A stretch of DNA of 64,000 bases from Vanrija pseudolonga. Taxonomy: Eukaryota > Basidiomycota > Tremellomycetes > Trichosporonales > Trichosporonaceae. Shown here piece by piece: positions 11,209-26,413 of the stretch. Position 1 is the first letter of the stretch; each line of letters starts with the position of its first letter. The notes under the pieces are model-generated. The model searched no databases, was not told the origin of the DNA, and saw only the letters and a program-made list of their open reading frames with translations. Made by a program: the position numbers and the translations under genes. The stretch covers positions 2,542,001 through 2,606,000 of the forward strand of contig NC_085849.1 in assembly GCF_020906515.1 (NCBI RefSeq), in the 5' to 3' direction.

Positions 11209-13313
11209 ATGCCAAGGAGCCCAGACGTCGGCTCAGGCCCGGACGCTTACCCACTGCTATCGCGCGCGGCCGCCTCGTCGTCGGCGTCGGCGTCGCGGCG
11301 CGCGTCGCCATCACCGTCGCGCAGCGGCTCGCAGCCCGCGTCACGCCCAACCTCGCGGCCATCAGCGGTTGCAAGCCGCAGCACGTCCCCCTTGCAGCCT
11401 CCGCCTCCGCCGCGATACCACCTCGATGTCGAGGCCGGCACGTCGGCGCCGTCGTCGGCCCGCGCGTCACCCCGTCTCCAGAACACCAGCATCCGTAAGT
11501 CCAGCCGCTGCCGCTGCCGCTGCTTCCCACCCATGCCCATGTGCCCAACCCGCATGTCGTCAGGCACAGCCTGACACGCTCACTGGCTGACAACAACGAC
11601 GAACGCTGACAACAACGTATCTGCTGCTCGCTGGCCACTCGCGACTGTTTGTTCCTCCTCTCAGTGTTCAAAGCCCCAGACGACGAAGGGGATACCTCGC
11701 TCGACCACGACCACGACCACGACGAGCACTCGGCAGAGGCTCCCCTGCTGCGAGATCGCGACCGCCTGACCGCTGAAGAAGAAGACGAACTCATGCTCGC
11801 CGAGGGACCGATGAGTGCTACCGGCACGCTGATGGACGGGATAGCCAACGTAAGTGGGCTGTGGGGTGGCGGCCTGCATCGCATCGCATCGCATCGCTGC
11901 GGTGTGCTGTGCTGGTCGGTGCTGATCTTGCAGATGGCAAACTCGATCCTCGGCGCCGGCATCATTGGGTACGTCGTGTCGCGTGCGACGCGGTCGCGGT
12001 TACTAACCCCCCCAGGCTGCCATATGCCATCAGGCAAGCGGGCTTCGTGACGGGTGTGACGCTGCTCATCGTGCTGGCGGTCGTGACGGACTGGACGATC
12101 CGACTAGTCGTGCTCAACGCCAAGCTGAGCGGACGCGACTCGTACATTGACGTAGGTGGGCGCTGTTGGGGCTCAACTGACGCCCAGGTCATGTACCACT
12201 GTTTCGGGCCGATCGGCGCGTCGGCCGTCTCCTTCTTCCAGTTTGCGTTCGCGTTCGGAGGGTAAGTCGTGCGACAGGTGCTGTGCTAACAGTAGAATGT
12301 GCGCGTTCAACGTCATCATCGGTGACTCCATCCCACCCGTCATTCGCTTCGTCTTCCCCTTCCTCGCTGAGCACGCGGTGCTCAACCTCCTCGTCAACCG
12401 CAACTTCATCATCTTCCTCGCCACGGCCACCGTGTCATTCCCTCTCAGTTTGCATCGCGACATTGTCAAGCTGTCCAAATCCTCGAGCTTTGGTGGGTTT
12501 GCGATAACTTGTGAAGCTAACCCGCAGCGCTCATCTCCATGGGCGTCATCGTCGCCTCGGTTGTGCTCCGTGGCGTGAGCGTCGACCCCTCGCTGCGCGG
12601 CTCGTCGCTAGACGTCTTCTCCATCATGAAGCCCGGCGTCTTCGAGGCCATTGGCGTCATCAGCTTTGCAGTGAGTGTACCCCTGTCTGCCCCGCTGACC
12701 CCAGTTTGTGTGCCACCACAACACCATGTTCATCTACAAGTCGATCCAGATGCCCACACTGGACCGCTTCAACGCCGTGACGCACACCTCCACCGGCCTG
12801 TCGCTCGTCTGCTGTCTCCTCATGTCGGTGACGGGCTACCTCGTCTTCACCGACAAGACCGAGGGCAACATTCTCAACAACTTTGCAGCCGACGACTGGG
12901 TCATCAACTTTGCGCGCTTCTGCTTTGGAGCCAACATGTCGACCACGATCCCGCTGGAAAACTACGTCTGCCGCGAGGTCATTGAGGACTACTACTTCAA
13001 GGACCGCGGCTTCTCGCACCGCCGGCACGTGGTCGTGACCTCGCTCATCGTCTTCTCGGCAATGTTCATCTCCCTCCTCACATGCGACCTCGGCGTCGTG
13101 CTCGAGATTGCTGGCGGCCTCAGCGCCACGGCCCTCGCCTTCATCTTCCCCGCCGCGGCATACTACACCCTCGTGGGTGGCTCGTGGCACTCCAAGTCCA
13201 AGCTCCCCGCCGTCCTCTGCACCACCTTTGGCATCGTTGTCCTCGTCCTCAGCTGCGGCATCACCATCACCAAGACGTTGCGCGGCGAGGTGTCCCACAA
13301 GAAATGTACATAG
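11209..13313 (+). CDS. AVT/SLC38-type amino acid transporter, vacuolar-like
   Basis: Exons are 11209-11494, 11665-11849, 11934-11968, 12016-12151, 12188-12261, 12296-12492, 12528-12670 and 12705-13313 (554 residues). A Ser/Pro-rich cytosolic N-terminus of about 155 residues precedes the first membrane helix, NMANSILGAGIIGLPYAIRQ, the hallmark of AVT/SLC38 proteins. About ten more hydrophobic segments follow, including FQFAFAFGGMCAFNVIIGD and the HHNTMFIYKSIQ loop. The family moves neutral amino acids using a proton gradient. Avt2/Avt5-6-like proteins sit on the vacuole, so this location is inferred. Four consecutive introns are only 34-36 nt, among the shortest in the window. Confidence 0.92.
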
Positions 13314-13375
13314 TGAAGCAGCAGCAGCATACCCCACAGCATAGATTTTTTTGCATCATGATGTAGCCATCCTAG

Positions 13376-15419
13376 TTATGCTTTTGGCGGGGCGTTCAAC
13401 TTGCCCTTCTTGTTTGTCCCGCTGACAAACAGGCCGTGGGTGAAGCGCCCGTCGAGGCTGAGTAGCGTCGCGGCACGGGGCATGACCTCGACATGGAACT
13501 CATTGAAGGGGTACTGTTCCCCGTCGAGCGAGAACGACTTTGTGCCCTCCTTGTCCAAGTTTTCGACTGTGAACGCACGGACTGTGGCGCGTCAGTGCGT
13601 GTCCACGCCCCCCCACTCACGCTTGTAGTAGCACTGGTTTTCGTTCCAGTATCCATCTCCGTGCTCGGCGCCGTCAATGGCCGCGATAAACTCCTTGCGC
13701 GAGATGACGCGCTGGACGACCATGTCGATCTCGCCCGACCCTGGCAGGACGACGGGCCAGCAGTTGAGGTCGCGCGACACCCACGGCATGAGCCCCGCGT
13801 AGAAGTAGCTCAGGCTGTCGCCGTTCTGCCAGCCGCCCATCTTGTCCCCTGGTGTTGTGGGCGGTGATGTTGATTGATCGCGGCGCATGCGCTTGTCCGT
13901 ATTCGACTCGATCGTGACCCACGAGTCGTTGGGCTGCAGTGGGACGTGGGGCGCGATCGGCCCGTCGTCCTCGCTGCTGCTGCTGCTGTTGCCATTCACG
14001 ACCGCCTTGGACGACGCCGACGCAGTCTGCGGCCCCTGCACCACTGCGTGCGAGTCGCGCCGCTCACCAGGTTTTAATGGCGTCATGTCGGCGCGTGCCG
14101 CGTCCCGTGCCGCCTTGGCCATCGCCTCCTTGTCCGTGTTGGTCACGTCGAAGCGCATGCGCATCTTGTAGTTTTTGCTCTGGACCACGCCGCGCACGTA
14201 ACCATAGATGAACCGCGTGTCGCCCATCCACCGCAGGTGCTCGGTGCCGAAATCGAGGTCGACCATCATGCCGACGGCGATGGAGAGGAATGAGACGCGC
14301 CGCTTCTTTTCTGGCAAGAGGAGGATGGACGCGAGGTCGATGGGGAGGTGCTGGCCTGGGGGTTAGTGGCTGTCCGATTCCCGCCAACCCACCCTTGATG
14401 ACATTCAGAGCCGCTAGAGCAATGTTGAACGTGTCCTGGATGCCGAAGAGGTTCGTGCTGCACGCACATGCCGAACCGGTAGGCAGCGGCGCAATGGGCG
14501 TGCGGAGTGCCTTCTTGCCATCTGGCCGCTCCGCCAGCCCGTTGAGCACCTCGCAGATGATGCCGTCACCCGACGCCGTGGCGATAACACTGGGGGGTCA
14601 GCACCTGCGCCACACACACACACGCGACATACTCGTATTTCAGCTCCATGGTCTTTGCAATCTCCTCCGCGTGGTTGCGGTACTGGGTTTCTAACCATGT
14701 TAGCCATGCTACACAGGCACCCGCGCGGATGAAACCCACCCTGGAGCTCGATCAAGCACCCCGCCGCCTCGAGAATAGGCAGGACCGTCTCCTTGACGAT
14801 ACTCTTGGCCTTGCCCTTGCCGCCGACAGGGTTGACGAGGAGGAGTACCTTGCGGAACGGGGTCGTGACTGGCGCGAACGTGTCAACAGTGGTCAGGTAC
14901 TGGGGTGCTCAGACGCCGCCGTGGCGACTTTCACCACTTACCAGGGTACGCGGCGGCCATGACTGCCTCGACAAACGCCTCGGCGTCGGCGATGTGGGTT
15001 TGCTCGACGAGGACGTGGATCTTGGTGAGGTGCAGTGCGTGCGAGTTGGCGTTCTTCTGGCGCAGCGCGTGGAGGTCGAGGCGGCGGGGCGCGTCGGCGG
15101 TGTTGTTGCCATTGGCGTGGCCGTTGCTGGCTCCGTTCGCTCCGTTCGGCGACGCGCCGTCCGCCAGCCGTGCACGCAGGACCAGCCGCATAGGCGACGA
15201 CAGGAGGCGCTTTGGCGCTGTGTGTGGGGTCAGTCAGTCAGGCCAGGTCCGCCGCTCGTGCCAGCCAGAGCCAGTGCGCCCCGGCTGGCTGGCGGCCCCG
15301 GTGAGCTACTCACGCCTTCCGTCGCTCGAGAGCTGGAGCACGTCGAGCCGCCCGTCGTCGAGGGACAGGAGCCCGCGCGTGCTGTTATGCAGGATGACTG
15401 GTACGTCGGTTGCGAGCAT
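13376..15419 (-). CDS. LCB4: Sphingoid long-chain base kinase
   Basis: Exons are 15419-15314, 15217-14942, 14907-14740, 14690-14633, 14589-14393, 14355-13621 and 13581-13376 (581 residues). A roughly 130-residue N-terminal region precedes the diacylglycerol-kinase catalytic domain: KVLLLVNPVGGKGKAKSI, then ATASGDGIICEVLNGL with the GDG loop, then PLPTGSACACSTNLFGI, then SIAVGMMVDLDFGTEHLRWM. A C-terminal SLDGE motif closes the fold. The enzyme phosphorylates sphingoid bases to signalling lipids and starts their breakdown. The loop usually written GSGNA reads GSACA here. A poorly conserved insert of about 80 residues follows the GEERR-like region in exon 6. The 34 nt intron 14941-14908 ends in GAG rather than the common CAG; it is the only acceptor that keeps frame. 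Confidence 0.9.
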
Positions 15420-16007
15420 GGTGTGTGTGGGAGAAGCAGAGATGGACAAGAGTAGAGTCAAAGATGCATGGTCGCAGAACTGCGCGCAGCAGCATGTACT
15501 ACGACCCCATATTGCTGACAGCGGTAGTGGCCTGGCCACCCGGCGTCCGCAACTTGCGGCGGGCGGTCAAGACGCGCCGCGCGGTGTCCGGCCGAGCTGG
15601 CCGGTGGATAACAACATGGGTGGCGCAATGAAAGTGAGATTTTTGGTCCCGCTAATGGCGTCCTAATACCGACCCAGACGTGCGACAAGGGGACCGACGG
15701 GTCTGGGCCGGCGGCGGCGGGAATTACAACGGGGGTGCCTGGGAGGGAAGCAGCCAGCCAGCCGAAGGCCGAAGGAAGCGAAGCGCGCAGCACGTGACTG
15801 TGGCCACGCGAGCAAACTCGGGGCCTCCGCTGAGCGCCGCCCAGCGCCCAGCGTATCGGATTTGGGCGTGAGATAAGAATATCCCTCCGCCTGGGAGTTT
15901 GCGGTGGAGGCGGGCCAGCATCAGCACCACAGCACCCGTCACCACACACGATCGAGTCCCACGATCCCACACTTGACTCTGCTCCACCCACCTCAACCCC
16001 AACGACA
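15420..16007. promoter_or_regulatory. Divergent promoter of LCB4 and URE4 with a GATA-type site
   Basis: This 588 bp region separates the two start codons. AGATAAG, a match to the fungal GATA-factor site, lies at 15871-15877, about 130 bp before the URE4 ATG. Nothing else stands out. Function of the site is inferred from known nitrogen control of urease genes. Confidence 0.5.
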
Positions 16008-17189
16008 ATGACAGCGACGATGGCGCCCCCCGAGTCCCCAGCGACAGCGACGGCCACCCCTCTAGCAGCCGCCAAGGCGGCGGCCGCGGCAGCGGCAACG
16101 AGCACATCCACCACGGCGGCGGACACGCCGAGCGCCGCGCCCCCCGGCGCAGGCCATCTACACCTCTCGCATGCGCCGCGGGCGCACTTCAGCACCCAGC
16201 GCGCAGCGTACCCGCTCAAGCTGCTCACGCCGAACTCGCTCCCGTCCCAGCCGCAGAACGTGCGACTCGCCTACTCGCTCGCGTACGGCGGCGGCCTGGT
16301 CGCCGGCGACTTGGTGCAGCTGGACGTCAAGGTCGACGACGGCTGCGGCCTCGTGCTGCTCACGCAGGGCTCGACAAAGGTGTTCAAGCACCGCCCGGGC
16401 ATGCGGCCCAAGTCGCACCAGATCTCGCGGATCGTCAGCGCCGGCGACGGGCCAGCGCCGACGACCCGCCAGCGCCTGCACATCGCGCTCGAGCCCGGCG
16501 CGTTCTTGCTCCTCATGCCCGACTCGCTCAGCCCGTTCCGCGCCTCCTCGTACGCGCAGGCACAGCGCGTGACGCTCCCCGCTGATGGGAGCGCGAGCGC
16601 CCTCGTGCTGGACTGGGTCAACTCGGGCCGCGGGGCGCGCGCGCCGGCCCCAATGCACTCTGGCCCTCCTGGCGGCGTGCGCGACCTCCAGAAGAAGGCG
16701 GCAGCGGCGGCGGCCAACGGCGCGGCGGCGGAGGGCGCAGAGGCGCCGGCAGGTGTCCCTGACGACGAGGTCTGGGCCATGGCGTACTACTCCAGCACGA
16801 ACGAGATCGTCGTCGGCGACGAGGTCATCGCCCGGGAGCGCATGGTGCTCGACAACAGGGCGCATGACACGGGGGATGTCGGCTCTGGGCTCAGCCCTGC
16901 AGCGGTCCGCCTCGCGCCGTACCACGTCTACGCGACGGTCCTGCTCGAGGGCCCCCACTTCGCCCAGCTCAGAGCACACATGGACAAGGTCGTGGACGGC
17001 ACGTCCCAGTTCCAGCTCCCCCGCCCCCCGGGTCTCCTGTGGTCGTACTCGTCTCTGTCGGACACTGGCGGCATCATCCGTGTCGCCGGCCTCGAGGTCG
17101 AGGACGTGCGTGACTGGCTCCGCGCCGCGCTCACTGCTGGCGGCGTGAACGAGCTCGTCGGCCAAGGACTGTGGCCCCGGTGCATCTAG
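16008..17189 (+). CDS. URE4: Urease accessory protein UreD
   Basis: This is a single exon of 393 codons. After an Ala/Thr-rich leader of about 50 residues the UreD fold begins with FSTQRAAYPLKLLTPN. It continues with LAYSLAYGGGLVAGDLVQLD, LLTQGSTKVFKHRPGM and LLMPDSLSPFRASSYAQ, which are family hallmarks. With UreF and UreG, UreD loads nickel into apo-urease, so this organism should use urea as a nitrogen source. In Cryptococcus the gene is called URE4; the symbol is used by analogy. The insert around residues 205-250 is Ala/Gly-rich and probably a loop. Lack of introns is unusual here but no sign of recent transfer is visible in codon use. It converges on SMC3 with 174 bp between stops. Confidence 0.93.
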   Translation: MTATMAPPESPATATATPLAAAKAAAAAAATSTSTTAADTPSAAPPGAGHLHLSHAPRAHFSTQRAAYPLKLLTPNSLPSQPQNVRLAYSLAYGGGLVAGDLVQLDVKVDDGCGLVLLTQGSTKVFKHRPGMRPKSHQISRIVSAGDGPAPTTRQRLHIALEPGAFLLLMPDSLSPFRASSYAQAQRVTLPADGSASALVLDWVNSGRGARAPAPMHSGPPGGVRDLQKKAAAAAANGAAAEGAEAPAGVPDDEVWAMAYYSSTNEIVVGDEVIARERMVLDNRAHDTGDVGSGLSPAAVRLAPYHVYATVLLEGPHFAQLRAHMDKVVDGTSQFQLPRPPGLLWSYSSLSDTGGIIRVAGLEVEDVRDWLRAALTAGGVNELVGQGLWPRCI

Positions 17190-17363
17190 GCGAACGGCAT
17201 CGCTCGAAGCCAGCTTGAAGACAAATCGAACATACCGACATTAATGAAGAATTGCTCCAGCCACCGACACCGATACCCACACACACGCATGCATCGCGGC
17301 GCTGCTACTACAACATGACATGAACTAAATGCACCCGGATCCACGACACTGGCCAACCCCTCT

Positions 17364-21477
<4,114 letters not shown>

Positions 21478-21976
21478 TGTAGCACAGCCCTGTCACGTCG
21501 TGCTCTCTCGTCAAGGTTCACGACACTGAGTGTGTTTGAGTATCGAGATTTGCTTGTAGTTGAGGTTGGATGGGGTTGTTGACAATGCTGAGAGAGGTGC
21601 GAATGGGGTGGAGGAAGGTTGCGCGGTTCAGTTCTGATTGACAGTCACGGAAACACGAACGCGTACTTAGGACGACGCGTCTAGCCCAGGGCGGCAACAA
21701 ACGCAGTCAACCCCGCTCACCCACTTTGGCGCAGAGTGGGGGGTACGGATAAATTTTTGACTGTGTATCGGTGTTATTGTAATGAGACTTTACACACTTT
21801 CTAATCTCAGCCAAAAGGTGGCATTAGTCGGACCCCAAGGTGGGTGATGTCATACTCAACAATAACAACGAGAGATTCTGCATCAACACTCTTGCTCTCG
21901 TCCAACTTCTCCTTCCTTTGACAACAAACAATCCCCTCTTGGTCAGCCAGATACCTACATATACTCAATTCGAGCC
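21478..21976. promoter_or_regulatory. Divergent promoter of SMC3 and TDP1 with twin ACGCGT sites
   Basis: ACGCGT, the MluI cell-cycle box bound by MBF in other fungi, occurs at 21659-21664 and again at 21675-21680, 16 bp apart. They lie about 180-200 bp from the SMC3 ATG and 300-320 bp from the TDP1 ATG. S-phase expression of one or both genes is an inference. Confidence 0.6.
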
Positions 21977-24843
21977 ATGGACGACGACGCTGATGACCTC
22001 CGCATCGCTGCAATGCTTCAGCAGTACGTATCCTGCCAAAGCACCTCGACTCGACTGACCGCACCGTAGTGCTGCTCAGACATCAAGCTCGCGTGCCGGC
22101 GAGAGGGGGCCTGTCCCACGCCCTGGGCGCAACAAGGAGTTTGACCGATACGTGCGCGATACCTTTGGAGAGATTGATCCCGAACAGGCGGACGAGGCTG
22201 AGCTGAGGAGGTGTGTAGCTCCCAGCCCGACGGAGTTTATCCAACTTACACTCCTAGGGCTGCATGGGTGACATGGAAGACTGCCGCTCCATCAGCTGGC
22301 CCCTCAAGAGCGTCTTCCAGAGGTTCAATGTCAGAGGATGAAGAACTCGCTAGGTGGGTGTTCGCGAAGCTTTCGCCGCTGACAGTTACCAGGGCGTTGG
22401 CTCTGTCTGCCGAAGAGCATAAGGCCGCACGAGGCGCAAGTAGGGCAGGCTCAAACTCTTCATCGCCAATCGTCATTGACGATGATGACGACGAGGACCT
22501 CCAGGCTGCCATCGCACTGTCCACGGCCGAGTCAAAGAACCCGACGCCCTTGGCAAGGGACAGGAAGCGAGAAGAGACCCCCGAGGCGGAGAGGAAGATG
22601 CTTGAGGAGTAGGTTGGGTGAGAGGTCTGTATGCTGACCCACACAGAGCTCTAGCCGCATCGCTTGCCGATGCAGAGAAGGGGAAGGGGAAGCCTCCGCC
22701 AGCCAGTGAGGCCGATGAGTTGGATGAAATCCTAGAGGAAGACGATGTCGACATCGAAGCCGCCAACGCTGCGTTCCAAGCCGAGAGAGAGGCTTCAAGA
22801 GAAAAGCAGCAGAGGGAACGCGACGCCAAGCGCTTAAAGGTTGAGCCTGTGTCGGCCCAACCATCATCGGCCTCTGCCTCGTCGTCTACCAAGCCTGGCT
22901 CCTCTGGCGACGCAACTCCCGTGGAGCCGGCAGCGGCCGGCGGGGGCTTGAAGCTTGGCGGACTGTTAGTCGATCGCGCACAGTTGGAGAGGGAGCGACT
23001 GGCACGGCAGGCAGCCAAGGAGGGCAAACCGGCCCCAAGCACCAAACCTACCCAGGCCACCACCGCTCCTTCATCAAACCCACCAACGTCGTCATCGCAC
23101 CAGCAGCAGCCCGCTGCCTCTACAAGTGTCCCCGGTTCGTCAAGCGCACCGACAAGGATGCCAAACCACCCCCTTCAGACCGCTTTGTCTCCACCAAGCG
23201 ACACTGCAGGCCAGTACTTCCTGGACGGGGAGCTCCGCCATGTGGCCCTCAAGATCGGAAACTCGAACACTGGAAGGACCTTCTCTCCTCAGCAGGTGTT
23301 TGGAGACGTAAGTGAGCGCGACCAGCAGACAGCTGACGACCAGCGTTCGCAGATGAGGCTCCTCATAATTTCCAGCTTTGTCTGGGATGAGGAGTGGATT
23401 TCCACGTTCCTCCCTTCACCCGAGGACGTCCCGACCGTGCAGGTGTGCAGGCCTCCCGGGTATGACAACGAGCGGATGTCAAAGTCTGGCAAGCTGCAGC
23501 CCACTGAGTCTGGTGCGGTTATGAGCTATCCATACATGGATGGCAAGCGGGGATCGGAGCACATGAAGTTTGCTTGGATCTTCTACAAGACTGGTCGCCT
23601 GCGCGTGGCTGTCATGACCGCCAACATGGTCGACTATGACTGGGAGCAGATTGAGAATGTGAGTTGCGAGAATGCTTCTCGATGCCGTTGAGACGCTGTT
23701 CTGACGCCCTCAGACTGTCTTTGTCCAAGACTTCCTTCCAAACAAGTCGTCTGGCAGCGCGAAGGGCAAGGATAAGGATCTTCCCGACTTCCCAGCACAG
23801 TTTGCGTGGCTGTTCGCGCACCTCAAGATCCCAAAGGCCCTCAAGTTCCTCGCTGAGAACCACCCATTCGGTTCTGTTATCCCCATCAAGCACTCGGATG
23901 CGAGTTTCGCAGACCTGAGCAAGTACGACTGGAGCCGTGTCCAGGTGCGCGTCGTGATGAGCGTTGCGGGAGTGTACAAGGGCTTCGACAACATGGCTCA
24001 GTTTGGAAGCTGTCGCCTGGGAAAGGTGGTTGCTGAAGAGGGATGGACGGCGCCCAAGGGCGAGAGACTGGTGGCAGAGTACCAGGTGAGTGTACGCTCA
24101 CGCCTACATACTAATGCGTAGGGATCCTCACTCGGCTCTTACAGCACCGACTGGATGAACAACTTCTACCAGACCATTTCGGGACAAAGCCTCGACTACA
24201 TTTCTCGCCAGCCAAAAGCCGCGGCCTGGCCGCCCATCAAGGTCATCTTCCCAACGCTGGCCACGGTCGACGCGAGTCGCCTGGGGCGTAATGGTGGAGG
24301 AACCATGTTCAGCGGCAAGTCGTTCAATGACAAGACGTCCTCGCTATTCCACGACGCCAACTCGAAGCGCGGCGGTGTGCTTATGCACACTAAGGTGAGC
24401 CGAGTCACCAAGATCAAGCTGACATAACAGATGCTCATCGGGGTGTTTGAGCCCAGCACGTCCCTCTTCTCGCCCAGTAAGAGCGGTAAGAGGAAGGCGG
24501 ACGAGCTCGAGGACGACAAGGCGAGCTGTGGTGGCTGGATCTACGTCGGGAGCCACAACTTCTCACCGTCTGCCTGGGGCACTGTGAACTACAAGAACAA
24601 GCCGCCTACTCTTAACGTGGGTTTGTTATGAATGTCAGTACTCACCCATACCCAGATTAGCAACTACGAACTCGGCATCGTCTTCCCCCTTCCCCGCGCC
24701 AACGCGTCCCTCGTCGCCGACACGATCGCGGCGCACAAGCGCCCTCCACGCCCTTATGGCAAGAATGATGTGCCCTGGGTAGGTTCGCCGTATCGTCTCC
24801 ACCTACTAACCCTCAGTCTCAGGACCAGCACATGCCTCGGTAA
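21977..24843 (+). CDS. TDP1: Tyrosyl-DNA phosphodiesterase 1 with three N-terminal UIMs
   Basis: Exons are 21977-22023, 22070-22210, 22258-22353, 22393-22608, 22647-23307, 23353-23658, 23714-24085, 24122-24394, 24431-24616, 24656-24778 and 24817-24843 (815 residues). The catalytic half has both HxK motifs: SEHMKFAWIF followed by VMTANMVDYDWEQ, and LMHTKMLIGVFE followed by VGSHNFSPSAWGTV. TDP1 removes topoisomerase I peptides and other blocks from DNA 3' ends. The N-terminus carries three ubiquitin-interacting motifs near residues 88-105 (EELARALALSAEE), 126-142 (DEDLQAAIALSTAE) and 161-177 (LEEALAASLADAE). The last intron acceptor could be 24816 or 24822. The gene is tail to tail with APN1, 68 bp apart. 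Confidence 0.93.
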
Positions 24844-24911
24844 CCCTCAGTCACGGCTCTACGCCTATGTATAGCAGCGTACAATGTATGGTAGCATGAA
24901 TACAGTGACCT

Positions 24912-26413
24912 CTAGTCGTCATCCTCGTCGCTATCCGCCTTTTTCTTGCCCTTCTTGGGACCCTTCTTATCCTTGGGTGGGTTCAACGTATCTCTCTCCT
25001 TTCTCCAGCGCTTCGCAATCTCGACGCTCTTCTTAGCCCACTCATCATCCGGCACGCCCTGAATCTCATACAGGAGCGCAATCTCCTTGGTCCACACGCT
25101 CAGGTCACCCGTCTCGCCGCCGCCGCCGGGTCCGCTAGGCGTCTCAAGGATGAGCGGGATGCCCGCCATGAGGGGGTCGCGCATGAGCGCGCGGAAGCCG
25201 CCGAGCCCGATCTCGCCGAGACCAATGTTCTCGTGCAGGTCGCGGTTGCCGCCGAGCACCTCTTTCGAGTCGTTGAGGTGCACGCCGCCGAGGTAGTGGT
25301 TACCCACCTCGTCGGCGAACTTTTGCATCGTCTCGGCATACGCTTCGGGCGTGCGCAGGTCGTAGCCCGCCGCGAAGAGGTGGCACGTGTCGAGACACAC
25401 GCGGACGCGCGACTTGTCGTCCACGAGGGCAATCATTGACGCGAGGTCGTGGAATGTCGTGCCGAGGATGTTGGAGCCGGCGTTAGCCTAACGGGTCAGC
25501 TGAAGGTGAGATCCACGAGACCCACCATGTTCTCGATGACGGTGATGACCTCGGGCACGTCCTTGTGCACGCGGTTGATAGCCTTCGCGACGAGCGCGTA
25601 GCTCTCCTCCTTTGTGCACTGGCCAACGGTGCTCCCAGGGCTGGGCGTGAGTGGGGTCCGTGGAGGCGCTAATCACTCACTGCCAGTTGTACAGCTTGAT
25701 GCCGAGTTGGTGGCAGCGCGCAATGTCGTCACGGAAGCACTCGTACGCGTTCTCCCACTTGGCCTTGTCGGGGTTCCCCAGGTTGATGAGATAGTTGCCG
25801 TGCACGAGGATGGTCTCGGGGCCGTATCCCATGCCTTATGTCAGCACGCCGTCCCAAAGTTCCGACACCCACCTCCCTCGTCCTTCGGCTTGACATTCTC
25901 CAAGAACCGCTCCACAATCTCGGGCTCAAAGTCCTTCGCCTTCCACTGCCGCGCGCCCTTCATAAACAGCGCGACACCGTTCGCGCCGGCCTTGTTCGCG
26001 CGCAGCAAGGCGCCAGCGACGCCGCCGGCAATGGAAGTGTGTGCGCCGACCATGAGAGGCAGCTCGTATGCCGTCTCGGGGCGCAGTCCGCCGTTCGGGA
26101 CCGATGGGCGCGTGGGGAACTGGTAGACGGGGTATCCTGCGCGCGGGGGGTGCGACTCGAGCTCGAGGCCGGGCGGCGGCCACTTGGCCTTGGCTGGCGC
26201 GCGCTTCTTCTTGGCCGGGGCGTCGTCCTCGTCTTCGTCCTTGGACTTGGTGGCCTTGGACTTGGGAGTGGCCTTGGTGGCCGCCTTGGTCGTGGACCGC
26301 TTCGCGGCCGCCTTGGGTGGAGGCGAGGCCGACTCGGCGTCAGACAGGCTCGACGACCGCTCGCGCTTGAGCGTCGCGCTCGCCTTTGTGGCTGCTGCGC
26401 GGCGGGGTGGCAT
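24912..26413 (-). CDS. APN1: AP endonuclease, endonuclease IV family
   Basis: Exons are 26413-25873, 25834-25681, 25640-25526 and 25487-24912 (461 residues). An N-terminal extension of about 115 residues is rich in Lys, Ala and Ser and may hold a nuclear signal. The TIM-barrel then shows the family metal ligands in order: VGAHTSIAGG, ETILVHGNYLINLGNP, NWHPGSTVGQ, TVIENMANAG, VCLDTCHLFAAGYD, GVHLNDSKEVLGGNRDLHEN and ILETPSG. The protein needs three zinc ions. It cuts DNA 5' to abasic sites and cleans damaged 3' ends. The C-terminus is a Lys-rich tail (KKGPKKGKKKADSDEDDD), another possible nuclear signal. It converges on TDP1, which repairs a related class of blocked 3' ends. The junction at NWHPGS confirms the second intron. 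Confidence 0.95.
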
